DNA from: Arthrobacter subterraneus
Lineage (GTDB): Bacteria; Actinomycetota; Actinomycetes; Actinomycetales; Micrococcaceae
Length of the DNA: 56,682 nt
Assembly: GCF_900099735.1 (NCBI RefSeq)
Contig: NZ_FNDT01000017.1
Location: forward strand, 1-56,682
Direction of reading: 5' to 3'
The position numbers and the translations under genes are program-made. The notes below the pieces were generated by a model. The model worked only from the letters and a program-made list of their open reading frames with translations. It was not told the origin of the DNA and made no database searches. Shown here one piece after another: positions 16,075 through 24,546 of the stretch. The stretch's first letter is position 1. Every line of letters begins with the position of its first letter.

Positions 16075-17067
16075 CTAGCCGCGTTCCTTCAGCTCCGGGA
16101 CCGGGGTCAGCGGCGGGCGCCCGTCGAGTACAGCAAGGATGTTGTCGACGGCGTGATCGACCATCCGCGCCCGGGTTGCCTCCGTCGCGGAGCCCACATG
16201 CGGCAGCGCGGCGATCCGCGGATGCGTCAGCACGGGATGCTTTGGGTCCCGGAGCGGCTCGACGTCGAAAACGTCCAGCCCCGCGGAGTGAATTTCACCG
16301 TCGTCGAGCGCCCGGAGCAGCGCCTCGGTGTCCACCACCGGTCCGCGCGCGGTGTTGATGAGCGTCGCGGTGGGTTTCATGAGGGCCAGTTCCGCAGCCC
16401 CGATCAGGTGCCGGGTCTCGGGAGTCAGCGGCACGTGAAGCGAGACAATGTCGGAGCGTTCCAGCAGCTCACGCCATTCGACGGCGGTCGACAGGTCCGT
16501 GGTGCCCGTGCGTGAGAGGCTGTGAAGCACCGTCATGCCGAATCCCGCTGCCCGCCGCGCAACGGCCTGCGCAATCTGCCCATAACCCGCCAACCCCAGA
16601 GTGGCTCCCGTGACATCGAGGCCCAGGTGCTCGTCGAACCGCGCGCGTTTCCAGCGCCCCTCGTGCAGATCCCTGGCGGCCGGGAACAGGAGGCGCCGCG
16701 CCAGGAGCATCAGGGCAAAGGTGGTGTCCGCCGTCGTTTCGTGGAGCACGTCGGGCGCGTTGGTGATCATCACCCCGGCCTCGAGCGCAGCACCGACGTC
16801 GACGGCGTCATAGCCGGCGCTGGGCAGGGCGACAATCCGCACGCTCCCCCTCACCGCCTCCAGGAACTCCCGGTCCACCTTCGCGTAGGGGGCCAGCACC
16901 GCATCGGCTCCCCGGGCGAGGTCCCGGAGCGCAACACCTGCGGCGGGCACGTCATCGTCATCCGGCCAGAGGACGACGTCGGCATGCTTCCGCAGCCGGT
17001 CGAGGGCCCCGCCCGGGAGGGATGAGCGCGTGACCGCCACCAGCGGCCGGTTTCCGGAACCGCTCAT
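16075..17067 (-). CDS. D-2-hydroxyacid dehydrogenase (glyoxylate/hydroxypyruvate reductase type)
   Basis: A 330-residue NAD(P)H-dependent enzyme. The Rossmann motif is LAGYGQIAQAVA (159-170), and the catalytic triad is Arg241 (INTARGPVV), Glu270 (DVFDVEP) and His290 (ALPHVGSAT). Family members reduce glyoxylate, hydroxypyruvate or tartronate-type keto acids. It is the last gene of the leftward tartrate operon and its ATG overlaps the D-tartrate dehydratase stop by one base (TGATG). A reductase for hydroxypyruvate or a related oxo-acid fits, since tartrate dehydrogenase products enter glycerate metabolism. Substrate inferred. Confidence 0.83.
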   Translation of the reverse strand: MSGSGNRPLVAVTRSSLPGGALDRLRKHADVVLWPDDDDVPAAGVALRDLARGADAVLAPYAKVDREFLEAVRGSVRIVALPSAGYDAVDVGAALEAGVMITNAPDVLHETTADTTFALMLLARRLLFPAARDLHEGRWKRARFDEHLGLDVTGATLGLAGYGQIAQAVARRAAGFGMTVLHSLSRTGTTDLSTAVEWRELLERSDIVSLHVPLTPETRHLIGAAELALMKPTATLINTARGPVVDTEALLRALDDGEIHSAGLDVFDVEPLRDPKHPVLTHPRIAALPHVGSATEATRARMVDHAVDNILAVLDGRPPLTPVPELKERG

Positions 17068-18233
17068 CAGGCGCTGAGGTCCTGCATCACCTTGTAGAGG
17101 TCGCTCTTCCCTTCGAACCCGATGCCCGGAAGGTCAGGCATCGTGATGTAGCCGTTCTCCACGGCCACGCCGTCCGGGAACCCGCCGAAGGGCTGGAACA
17201 GATCGGGATAGGACTCGTTGCCGCCAAGGCCCAGACCGGCCGCGATGTTCAGTGACATTTGGTGGCCGCCGTGCGGGATACAGCGGGACGCGGACCAGCC
17301 GTTCTCTTCGAGCATGGACAGGGTCCGCAGGTACTCCACCAGGCCGTAGCTGAGAGCGCAGTCGAACTGGAGCCAGTCCTTGTCCGGACGGAGGCCGCCG
17401 TAACGGATGAGGTTGCGGGCGTCCTGCATGGAGAACAGGTTCTCGCCGGTGGCCAGCGGTTTCGCGTAGACGGCGGCGACGTCGGCCTGCGCCTCGTAGT
17501 CCAGCGGGTCCACGGGTTCCTCGTACCAGAAGAGGTCATAGGCGGAGAGCGCTTCGGCGTATTCGATGGCGGTCTTGCGGTCGAACCGGCCGTTGGCGTC
17601 CACGGCAAGGCTCTGGCCGGGGCCGAGCATGTCGAGCACCGCCTCGATGCGCTGGAGGTCTTCGGCCAGCGGTGCGCCGCCGATTTTCGCCTTGACCGTG
17701 GTGTAGCCGCGGTCCAGGTAGCTCTGCATCTCGTCCCGCAGGCCCTGGATGCCGCGGCCGGGCTGGTAGTACCCGCCGGCGGCGTAGACAAACACCTTGT
17801 TGTCGGGTTGATTGTTCCCGTACCGCTCAGCGAGCAGCCGGAAGAGCGGCTTGCCCTCGATCTTGGCCACGGCATCCCAGATGGCCATGTCCAGGGTTCC
17901 GACGGCGACCGAACGCTCGCCGTGCCCGCCCGGCTTCTCATTGGCCATCATCACGTCCCAGATGAGCGACGGGTCAAGGTTGTCACCGGTCTCATCGAGC
18001 AGGTCTTCGGGGCGGGCCTCCATGATCCGGGGAACGATGCGCTCGCGCATAAGTGAACCCTGGCCGTACCTGCCGTTGGAGTTGAAGCCGTACCCGACAA
18101 CCGGCTTTCCGTCCCGTTCAACGTCGGTGATCACGGCGACGAGGCTGAGCGTCATCTTCGTGAAATCGATGAACGCGTTCCGGATGGAGGAACTGATCGG
18201 CAGGGTTTCTTCGCGGATCTCGACAATTCTCAT
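17067..18233 (-). CDS. tarD: D-tartrate dehydratase (enolase superfamily)
   Basis: A 388-residue mandelate-racemase/enolase-type protein. The catalytic residues are Lys181/Lys183 (TVKAKIGGA), metal ligands Asp212 (VDANGRF), Glu238 (WYEEP) and Glu264 (ATGENLFS), and base His321 (CIPHGGHQMSLN). Each is one number below the well-studied D-tartrate dehydratase of Bradyrhizobium (Lys184, Asp213, Glu239, Glu265, His322), and the flanking sequence is of the same kind, which makes this specific assignment strong. It dehydrates D-tartrate to oxaloacetate with Mg2+. Its start overlaps the upstream dehydrogenase stop (ATGA), so it is translationally coupled to it. Confidence 0.9.
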   Translation of the reverse strand: MRIVEIREETLPISSSIRNAFIDFTKMTLSLVAVITDVERDGKPVVGYGFNSNGRYGQGSLMRERIVPRIMEARPEDLLDETGDNLDPSLIWDVMMANEKPGGHGERSVAVGTLDMAIWDAVAKIEGKPLFRLLAERYGNNQPDNKVFVYAAGGYYQPGRGIQGLRDEMQSYLDRGYTTVKAKIGGAPLAEDLQRIEAVLDMLGPGQSLAVDANGRFDRKTAIEYAEALSAYDLFWYEEPVDPLDYEAQADVAAVYAKPLATGENLFSMQDARNLIRYGGLRPDKDWLQFDCALSYGLVEYLRTLSMLEENGWSASRCIPHGGHQMSLNIAAGLGLGGNESYPDLFQPFGGFPDGVAVENGYITMPDLPGIGFEGKSDLYKVMQDLSA

Positions 18234-19321
18234 TTTTCTACTCCTGCAGGGCTGAGGGATTCGAAGGCGGTCACCAGGGCATCGGACACCTCGTCCGTGG
18301 TAGCGGTTCCGCCGAGGTCAGGGGTGCGGATGTCGGTCTCGGTGAGGACCTGTTCCATGGCGGCGATCAGGTCCCGCCCGGCGTCCTCGTGGCCGAGGTG
18401 GTCCAGCATCATGGACGCCGCCCACACCTGGCCCAGGGGGTTGGCCTTGCCCTGCCCCGCGATGTCCGGAGCGGAGCCGTGAACCGGCTCGAACATCGAT
18501 GGGAACTCCTTCTCGGGGTTCAGGTTGGCCGACGGCGCGATGCCGATGCTCCCGATGATCGCGGCCCCCAGGTCGGTGAGGATGTCACCGAAGAGGTTGG
18601 AGGCAACGACGACGTCGAAGCGCGCCGGATCGAGGACAAACAGCGCCGCGAGGGCGTCGATGTGGTACTCGGACACGGTGAGGTTCGGATGGTCCTTGGC
18701 GAGGTCCCGCAGGATCTCGTCCCAGAACGGCATGGTGTGGATGATGCCGTTGGACTTGGTTGCCGAGGCGAGCTGGCCCTTGCGCTGCTCCGCGAGGTTG
18801 ATCGCGTAATTCATCGCCCGCTCGACGCCGAACCTGGTGAAGATGGACTCCTGGATGGCCATCTCCTGCGGCATTCCGCGGTAGAGCCGGCCCCCGCTCT
18901 CGGAGTACTCGCCCTCGTTGTTCTCGCGGACCACCAGGAAGTCGATGCCTCCGGCCGGCACCTTCCGCAACGGGCTCTCGATGCCCGCGAGCAGGCGGAC
19001 CGGCCGGAGGTTGATGTACTGGCGGAACGCCCGCCGGATGGGAATGAGCAGTCCCCAGAGAGAGACGTGGTCCGGCACTCCCGGGAAGCCCACTGCGCCC
19101 AGGAAAATCTGGTCGCATTCGGCGAGCTGTTCGATGCCGTCCTCCGGCATCATCCGGCCGGTCCGGGAGTAGTATTCGCAGCCCCACTCGAGCTCCTGCC
19201 AGTCGAAGCTGAAGCCGTAGCGCGTTCCGGCGAGTTCGAGGAGTTTCTGCGCCGGCGGCATCACCTCGGTGCCGATCCCGTCACCCGGGATGACGGCAAT
19301 GCGGTAGCTGGGACTTGTCAT
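18230..19321 (-). CDS. ttuC: Tartrate/D-malate-type dehydrogenase (isocitrate dehydrogenase family), copy 1
   Basis: A 363-residue NAD-dependent beta-decarboxylating dehydrogenase. Landmarks are IPGDGIGTEV, the VSLWGLLIPIRR region replacing the substrate loop of isopropylmalate dehydrogenase, FLVVRENNEGEYSE, SNLFGDILTDLGA and FEPVHGSAPDIAG (NAD site). This SLWG form is typical of tartrate/D-malate dehydrogenases rather than leucine biosynthesis. It would oxidise tartrate (L-, meso-) or decarboxylate D-malate. It sits between tctB and tarD. The copy at 22426 is only moderately similar, so the two probably differ in substrate. Confidence 0.83.
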   Translation of the reverse strand: MTSPSYRIAVIPGDGIGTEVMPPAQKLLELAGTRYGFSFDWQELEWGCEYYSRTGRMMPEDGIEQLAECDQIFLGAVGFPGVPDHVSLWGLLIPIRRAFRQYINLRPVRLLAGIESPLRKVPAGGIDFLVVRENNEGEYSESGGRLYRGMPQEMAIQESIFTRFGVERAMNYAINLAEQRKGQLASATKSNGIIHTMPFWDEILRDLAKDHPNLTVSEYHIDALAALFVLDPARFDVVVASNLFGDILTDLGAAIIGSIGIAPSANLNPEKEFPSMFEPVHGSAPDIAGQGKANPLGQVWAASMMLDHLGHEDAGRDLIAAMEQVLTETDIRTPDLGGTATTDEVSDALVTAFESLSPAGVEK

Positions 19322-19347
19322 GTACGTTCCTTTGATCGATCGGTGGT

Positions 19348-19788
19348 TTAGAGGGAGAGTTCCGGCAGGCTGACGAAGAGGACCTGGGTGAACGCGAGGT
19401 AGAACAGCACCACCACCACAACGGCCACGCCGAAATCGAGGAGCACGTTCTTCCAGGTGGGGCGGGAGGTGCGCATCATCACGGCGACCAGGGTAAAGAA
19501 CAGGATACCGCCGTAGAGGTACCCGAGGATGGGCAGCGATGCCACCCAGGCAACCAGCAGAATGAGCGCCCGTCCCAGATCCTTGTAACCGAGCCGGCCG
19601 GTGTCATGCCAGCCGGTTTCGCGGTCGCGCCACAGCACGCCGCGCGCCACCAGCATCACGCCGAGGATGCTCAGTGCAACCAGGACAGCATCCGGGAAGA
19701 TCCCGCCGTATTCACTTGAATACGACCGTTGAACCCAGAAAATCAGACACACGACGAGGACGACGGCGCCGCCAATGATGTTTCCCAT
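19348..19788 (-). CDS. tctB: Tripartite tricarboxylate transporter small membrane subunit TctB
   Basis: A 146-residue protein with four predicted membrane helices and the TctB-type layout: an N-terminal helix (IIGGAVVLVVCLIFW), a central loop with VLWRDRETG, and a C-terminal helix (VAVVVVVLFYLAF). The start at 19788 is 2 bases after the tctA stop, with GGAGGG in the tctA tail as ribosome site; the open frame continues further upstream but only inside tctA. It works with TctA and the periplasmic-type binding protein TctC to import a dicarboxylate or tricarboxylate using an ion gradient. Confidence 0.85.
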   Translation of the reverse strand: MGNIIGGAVVLVVCLIFWVQRSYSSEYGGIFPDAVLVALSILGVMLVARGVLWRDRETGWHDTGRLGYKDLGRALILLVAWVASLPILGYLYGGILFFTLVAVMMRTSRPTWKNVLLDFGVAVVVVVLFYLAFTQVLFVSLPELSL

Positions 19789-19790
19789 GA

Positions 19791-21350
19791 TCAGTCGCCC
19801 TCCCCGGTGTCGGGACGTTGCGAGGCGGGAACGGCAGCCTGGCCGCCCGCCGTCGTCGTCTTGGTCCGCCGCTTCTGGATGAAGGGCCAGAGGATCGAGA
19901 CCAGGCACATGGCGATCAGCACCAGGCTGATGGGCCGGGTGAAGAACGTAGTCCATGGCATCTCGGCGCCTGACGAGGTCAGCAGTCCCTGGACCAGGCC
20001 GGTCTCCGCGATGGTGCCCAGGACCAGGCCGAGCACGATCGACGCTCCGCCGATGCCCACCCGCTGAAGCAGGTAGGCGGCGACACCGAGCGCCAGCATG
20101 ATGAACACGTCCACCACGGAGCTGCGGATGGCGTAGGCGCCGATGATGGTCAGGACGGTGATCCCGGGGGCGAGGTAGCGGACGGGCAGCGCCATCACGC
20201 CACGCTGCAGGCCGCGGCCGGCGACCAGTCCCACCGGCACCATCATGACCGCGGAGACGGCCAGCGCAATGATGAAGGTGTAGACCAGCGGCCCGGAGGT
20301 GGTGAAGAGTTCGGCGCCGGGGCGAAGACCGTGGAGGAGGAGAACACCGAGGATGATGGCGTCCGGCGGTGTTCCGGGCACTCCCAGGGTCAGCGTGGGG
20401 ATGAACCCGCCGCCGACCGTTCCGTTATTCGCCGACTCGGAGGCGACGACGCCGTCGATCTCGCCCTTGCCGTAGGTTTCCGGGTGCTTGGAGGCGCGCT
20501 TGGCTTCGTTGTAGGCGACGAGGTTCGCCACGCTTCCGCCGGCTCCGGGAAGGATGCCGACGAAGGTGCCGATGATGCCCGAGCGGATCAGGTTGACCGG
20601 GCGGCTCAGGATCTCCTTCAGCATGCCGCCGAGACGGTCTTTCTGCCGGGTCTCGTCGACCATGTGGGCGTCCCGCGTGCGCAGCGCAATGAGGCGGATG
20701 ACCTCAGGAATGGTGAACAGGCCGATCAGTGCGGGCACCAGCGGAACACCGCCCTGCAGCATCGGTTCGCCGAAGGTGAAGCGGACGTCACCGCCCACCG
20801 GCGCAATGCCCACCGTGGCCAGGAGCAGGCCAAGTAGTCCGCCGATGAGTCCCTTGAGCAGCGAACCGGAGGCCAGGCTGGCGATGATTGTGAGGCCGAA
20901 GACCGCCACCCAGAAGTACTCCTGGGGGCCGAACCGCAGCGAGAAGGACGCCAGGGGCGGGGCCAGGAAGATCAGGGCAATCACGCCGATGATCCCGCCG
21001 ACAAAGGAGCCCATGGTGGCGCCGACAATAGCGAATTCGCTGCGTCCCTGGCGGGTGAGCGGGTAGCCGTCGAGCGCCGTCGCAATGGACGACGGTGTGC
21101 CCGGCGCATTGACCAGGATGGCGGTGAAGGAGCCGCCGTAGATGGCGCCCATGTAGAAGGCGCCGAGCAGGACCAACCCGGAGGTGGGGTCCATGGCGAA
21201 AGTGAAGGGGACCAGTAGGGCCACACCCATGGTGGCGCTCAGGCCCGGCATTGCCCCGAGGGCCATGCCGCTCAAGGTGCCGATCAGCACCAGGAGCAGC
21301 ATGGACGGGGCAAGGTTGGCGAGCAGCCCTTGCCCGAGTACCTCGAACAT
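19791..21350 (-). CDS. tctA: Tripartite tricarboxylate transporter large permease TctA
   Basis: A 519-residue membrane protein with about 11-12 helices. TctA signatures are GALPGL-like GMALGAMPGLSATMG near residue 27, FYMGAIYGGSFTAILVNAPG with the TPSSIATALDGYP sequence directly after, and the second-half repeat GILPGAGGSVANLVAYNEAK. It forms the transport channel; the substrate is handed over by TctC. The ATG directly abuts the tctC stop codon. Given the tartrate genes on both sides, tartrate or a related C4 acid is the likely cargo. Confidence 0.92.
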   Translation of the reverse strand: MFEVLGQGLLANLAPSMLLLVLIGTLSGMALGAMPGLSATMGVALLVPFTFAMDPTSGLVLLGAFYMGAIYGGSFTAILVNAPGTPSSIATALDGYPLTRQGRSEFAIVGATMGSFVGGIIGVIALIFLAPPLASFSLRFGPQEYFWVAVFGLTIIASLASGSLLKGLIGGLLGLLLATVGIAPVGGDVRFTFGEPMLQGGVPLVPALIGLFTIPEVIRLIALRTRDAHMVDETRQKDRLGGMLKEILSRPVNLIRSGIIGTFVGILPGAGGSVANLVAYNEAKRASKHPETYGKGEIDGVVASESANNGTVGGGFIPTLTLGVPGTPPDAIILGVLLLHGLRPGAELFTTSGPLVYTFIIALAVSAVMMVPVGLVAGRGLQRGVMALPVRYLAPGITVLTIIGAYAIRSSVVDVFIMLALGVAAYLLQRVGIGGASIVLGLVLGTIAETGLVQGLLTSSGAEMPWTTFFTRPISLVLIAMCLVSILWPFIQKRRTKTTTAGGQAAVPASQRPDTGEGD

Positions 21351-22355
21351 TTACGGAACCAGTTCCAGCCGGGTCAGGAGGTCCTCGTAGACGGCCTTGC
21401 GCTCCTCGGTGAGCTCGATGGCCTCTTCAGGTCCGTAGTTCTCCAGGACAAATGCCTGCTCCTCGAAAGCCGTCACCAATTCGGGATCCTGATTGACCTC
21501 TTCAAACGCGTCCGCAAGCTTCTGGACAATGTCGTCCGGGGTGTCCGTTGGGACCGAGACGCCACGGTAGGCGCCGTCGACAAGGTCATGGCCCTGTTCA
21601 ACGAAGGTCGGGACATCGGGCAGGCCGGGCATCCGCTCCTCGGTGGCGACGGCGATGGCACGCACCTGGTCACCGAGCTGCGAGATCTGCGGTGAGTAGG
21701 ACATCAGCGCGTCCACGTGTCCGCCGAGCAGGGCGGGAACAGCCGTGCCGGTACCCGAGAACGGGGTGTAGGTGACGTCGATGCCGGCCATATCGTTCAG
21801 CATGAGTGTGCCGATGTGGTTGGCGGAGAAGTCCCCGCTGCCGCCGACGGACATGGCGCCGGGATTCGCCTTGGCCGCCTCGATGAAGTCGTCCAGTGTC
21901 TGGATGTCACTGTCCGCCGGAACCAGCAGTGCGTTGGGTGTGCTCTGGAAGATGTAGACCTGCTTCAGGTCCTCGGTCTCATAGCCGGCGTCGTCCCGCA
22001 GCATTGGCTGGAGGATGATGTGCGGCAGGTTGCTGCCCATGAACTTGTAGCCGTCCGGGGCCATTCGGGTGAGCTCGGACCAGCCCAGGGCGCCGCCGCC
22101 GCCGGGCTTGTAGGAGATGTTGACGGTCTGGCCCAGCACTTCGGCCAGCTTTTCCTGCTGCAGGCGTGCGGTGATGTCCGACTCTCCACCGGCGTCGAAC
22201 GGCAGGATGTATTCGAGGCGCTTCTGCGGGAATTCGTCCGCAGCGCCTCCGCCGCCGGCTTCACCGCCCCCTCCACCTCCTCCGCCACAGCCTGTCGCGG
22301 CGAGGGCGACGGCGATCATTCCGACGATGGATGCGAACGTACGGCGGCTTTTCAT
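21351..22355 (-). CDS. tctC: Tripartite tricarboxylate transporter substrate-binding lipoprotein TctC
   Basis: A 334-residue extracytoplasmic receptor (Bug/TctC family). A signal peptide with lipobox AATGC puts the lipid anchor on Cys23, followed by eight glycines and a second glycine run, an unusually long flexible tether. The mature domain shows LPFDAGGESDITAR and NISYKPGGGGALGW, the carboxylate-binding loops of the family. I start at the ATG at 22355, right after GGAGG; another ATG 12 bases upstream overlaps that site. First of tctC-tctA-tctB. It binds the acid outside the cell for TctA/TctB. Confidence 0.9.
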   Translation of the reverse strand: MKSRRTFASIVGMIAVALAATGCGGGGGGGGEAGGGGAADEFPQKRLEYILPFDAGGESDITARLQQEKLAEVLGQTVNISYKPGGGGALGWSELTRMAPDGYKFMGSNLPHIILQPMLRDDAGYETEDLKQVYIFQSTPNALLVPADSDIQTLDDFIEAAKANPGAMSVGGSGDFSANHIGTLMLNDMAGIDVTYTPFSGTGTAVPALLGGHVDALMSYSPQISQLGDQVRAIAVATEERMPGLPDVPTFVEQGHDLVDGAYRGVSVPTDTPDDIVQKLADAFEEVNQDPELVTAFEEQAFVLENYGPEEAIELTEERKAVYEDLLTRLELVP

Positions 22356-22425
22356 CTTTACCTCCATTGGTAAGAGTTGGCGCTTCGTTGGTGGTGCGGG
22401 GGTCTGTGTGGCCCGGGGAACACTC

Positions 22426-23568
22426 TCACCCTGCGGTGCTGGAGTGACTCAGATCACGGTTGTGTTCATACTGTTCACCGTTCAGTGAACCGATCTTCAG
22501 GAATTCGATGACGGCGTCGGTGACCTCATCTGTGGTGGCGGATCCGCCGAGGTCCCTGGGGAGGACGCCGGCGGCGGTGGTGGCGCGGATTGCACGCGCC
22601 AGGTTTTCGGCCTCTGCGGTGAGGCCGAAGTGCTCCAGCATCAGGCCGGCGCTGGCAATGGCGCCGATCGGATTGGAGATGCCCTGGCCGGCGATGTCCG
22701 GTGCCGAGCCGTGGACCGGCTCGAACATGCTGGGAAAGCGCCGTTCAGGGTTGTAGTTGGCGCTGCTGGCGAGGCCGAGGCTGCCGGCAAGTGCGCTGCC
22801 GAGGTCCGAGAGGATGTCTGCGTTGAGGTTCGATGCGACAACAACCGAGAGTTCCTCCGGTTTCAGGACAAACTTCGCGGCCATTGCGTCCACCAGGACG
22901 CTCTCCGTCTCCACATCGGGGTAATCCTTCGCCACCCGCTTGAAGACGTCATCCCAGAGCACCATGCCGTACTGCTGGGCGTTGCTCTTGGTGACGCTGG
23001 AGAGTTTGCGGCGGTCGCGGGTGCGGGCGATGTCGAACGCGAACCGGATGATGCGCTCGCAGCCCACCTCGGTGAAGAGCGAGGATTGCACGGCGACCTC
23101 GCCGCCGTGGCCGCGGGCTCCGAGGTTGCGCCCGCCGAGGCCCGCGTACTCCCCTTCGCTGTTTTCCCGGACAACGATCCACTCCAGCTTGGTGTCATCC
23201 GCCTTGCGCAGCGGGCTGGTGATGCCGGGCAGGAAGTGGACGGGCCGGACGTTGGCCCACTGGTCGAAGCCCTGGCAGATTGCGAGGCGAAGACCCCAGA
23301 GGCTGATGTGGTCCGGGACGGAGGGCCAGCCGACGGCACCGAAGTAGATGGCATCGAAATCACGCAACTGGTCCAGGCCGTCGTCGGCCATCATGACGCC
23401 GTGCTCAGCGTAGTAATCGGAACCCCACGGGAACTCGGTCCACTCGAAAGCAAACGCTCCGTCGGAGTTCTTCGCCACGGCGTCGAGCACTTTCTGCCCT
23501 GCGGCCGTCACCTCCTGGCCAATGCCGTCGGCGGGGATTGCTGCAATGCGAAAGGGCTGGGGGGTCAT
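22426..23568 (-). CDS. ttuC: Tartrate/D-malate-type dehydrogenase, copy 2
   Basis: A 380-residue NAD-dependent dehydrogenase of the isocitrate/isopropylmalate family, tartrate branch. It shows IPADGIGQEV, ISLWGLRLAICQGF, WIVVRENSEGEYAGLG, SNLNADILSDLGSALAG and FEPVHGSAPDIAG. The first promoter-proximal gene of the tartrate operon, it directly follows the lysR gene and its operator-like palindromes. The C-terminus is about 15 residues longer than in copy 1. With tarD present, the operon has three possible entry enzymes for tartrate stereoisomers or malate. Confidence 0.83.
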   Translation of the reverse strand: MTPQPFRIAAIPADGIGQEVTAAGQKVLDAVAKNSDGAFAFEWTEFPWGSDYYAEHGVMMADDGLDQLRDFDAIYFGAVGWPSVPDHISLWGLRLAICQGFDQWANVRPVHFLPGITSPLRKADDTKLEWIVVRENSEGEYAGLGGRNLGARGHGGEVAVQSSLFTEVGCERIIRFAFDIARTRDRRKLSSVTKSNAQQYGMVLWDDVFKRVAKDYPDVETESVLVDAMAAKFVLKPEELSVVVASNLNADILSDLGSALAGSLGLASSANYNPERRFPSMFEPVHGSAPDIAGQGISNPIGAIASAGLMLEHFGLTAEAENLARAIRATTAAGVLPRDLGGSATTDEVTDAVIEFLKIGSLNGEQYEHNRDLSHSSTAG

Positions 23569-23585
23569 GCCTTCGACACTAGGTC

Positions 23586-23641
23586 ACATGGTGAGCCATG
23601 TCTCAGACTTTTCTCCTCTGCGGGCAATAGGAAATACCTAT
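23586..23641 (-). promoter_or_regulatory. LysR-type operator palindromes before the tartrate operon
   Basis: ATAGG-AAATA-CCTAT (23627-23641) is a perfect 15-base T-N11-A style palindrome, the usual LysR activator site, overlapping the last codons of lysR and about 60 bases upstream of the dehydrogenase start. A second perfect palindrome, ACATGG-TGAG-CCATGT (23586-23601), lies closer to the gene where RNA polymerase would bind. Together they resemble recognition and activation sites of a LysR promoter. Confidence 0.6.
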
Positions 23642-24534
23642 AGGTCCTTGCCAGAGATGTATTCACGGGTGACCCCGACGAAGGCCTCGGCCGCCGAGGT
23701 GAGCGGTCCGGCGGCCCGGTAGGCCAGCGTGACACGCAGGGTGGACGTCGGTTCCAGGCGCATGACGGCGGCTCCGCAACGCCGCGCAAGATCGGCCCAG
23801 GCCGCAGCCAGGATGGTGAGGCCTCCGCCTGCGAGGACGAGAGGCAGGAGGGTGGAGCGGTGCGCCACCTCCACGGCGATGTGGGCGTCCACGCCGGAAG
23901 CGAGGATCTCGTCCACCACATGCCGCATGACGCTTCCTGCCGGAGAGGTGATCAGGCGCTGGCCTGCCAGCTCGGAAGGATGCACCGTGGACCCGTCGGC
24001 GAACGGTTGTCCCGGCAGACCGATGAGCACCATCTCCTGATCCTCGAGCGTTTCCAGCCGGATACCCGGCGGCGGGGAAAAGGGGGCGCTGCCGAAGAGT
24101 CCGAGTTCGCAGGAGCCGTCAGACAACATCGCCATCACGTCTGCGCCCGTGTAGGCCGGCTGCGCGCTGATGGTCATTGCCGGGAAGAGCCGGCCGAACC
24201 GCACGGCCAGGGTGCTGAACGGTTCCACCGCCTGGGAAGGGAGCAGCGCTATGTCCACCTGTCCCACCTGCGCGCCCTTGAGTGAGTCCGCGGTGAACTT
24301 CACCGCGTCAAGGTCGCGCACGGCCCGGCGTGCCGGTTCTATCAGCGCCCGGCCTTCCGCGCTGACCACCACCTGCCGTCCCGTCCGGTGAAACAGCTGC
24401 ACGCCAAGCTCACGCTCCAGTGCCAGCACGGCCTGCGAGAGTGAGGGCTGGGCCACCAGGAGGTGTTCTGCGGCGCGTCCAAAGCCGCCGTGGTCAACGA
24501 CCCCGAGGAAGTACTTCAGATGCCGGATATCCAT
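23638..24534 (-). CDS. LysR-family regulator of tartrate genes
   Basis: A 298-residue LysR-type regulator. The N-terminal winged helix includes MDIRHLKYFLGVVDHGGFG and AAEHLLVAQPSLSQAVLALE, and the periplasmic-binding-fold effector domain covers about 90-298 (GQVDIALLPSQ, LAGGGLTILAAAW). It lies at the head of the leftward operon, same direction, with 69 bases before the tartrate dehydrogenase gene. The likely ligand is tartrate or a related acid; target sites are proposed at 23586-23641. It follows the thioesterase gene by 12 bases and may be co-transcribed with it. Confidence 0.85.
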   Translation of the reverse strand: MDIRHLKYFLGVVDHGGFGRAAEHLLVAQPSLSQAVLALERELGVQLFHRTGRQVVVSAEGRALIEPARRAVRDLDAVKFTADSLKGAQVGQVDIALLPSQAVEPFSTLAVRFGRLFPAMTISAQPAYTGADVMAMLSDGSCELGLFGSAPFSPPPGIRLETLEDQEMVLIGLPGQPFADGSTVHPSELAGQRLITSPAGSVMRHVVDEILASGVDAHIAVEVAHRSTLLPLVLAGGGLTILAAAWADLARRCGAAVMRLEPTSTLRVTLAYRAAGPLTSAAEAFVGVTREYISGKDL

Positions 24535-24546
24535 GCTGCTCCTGCG

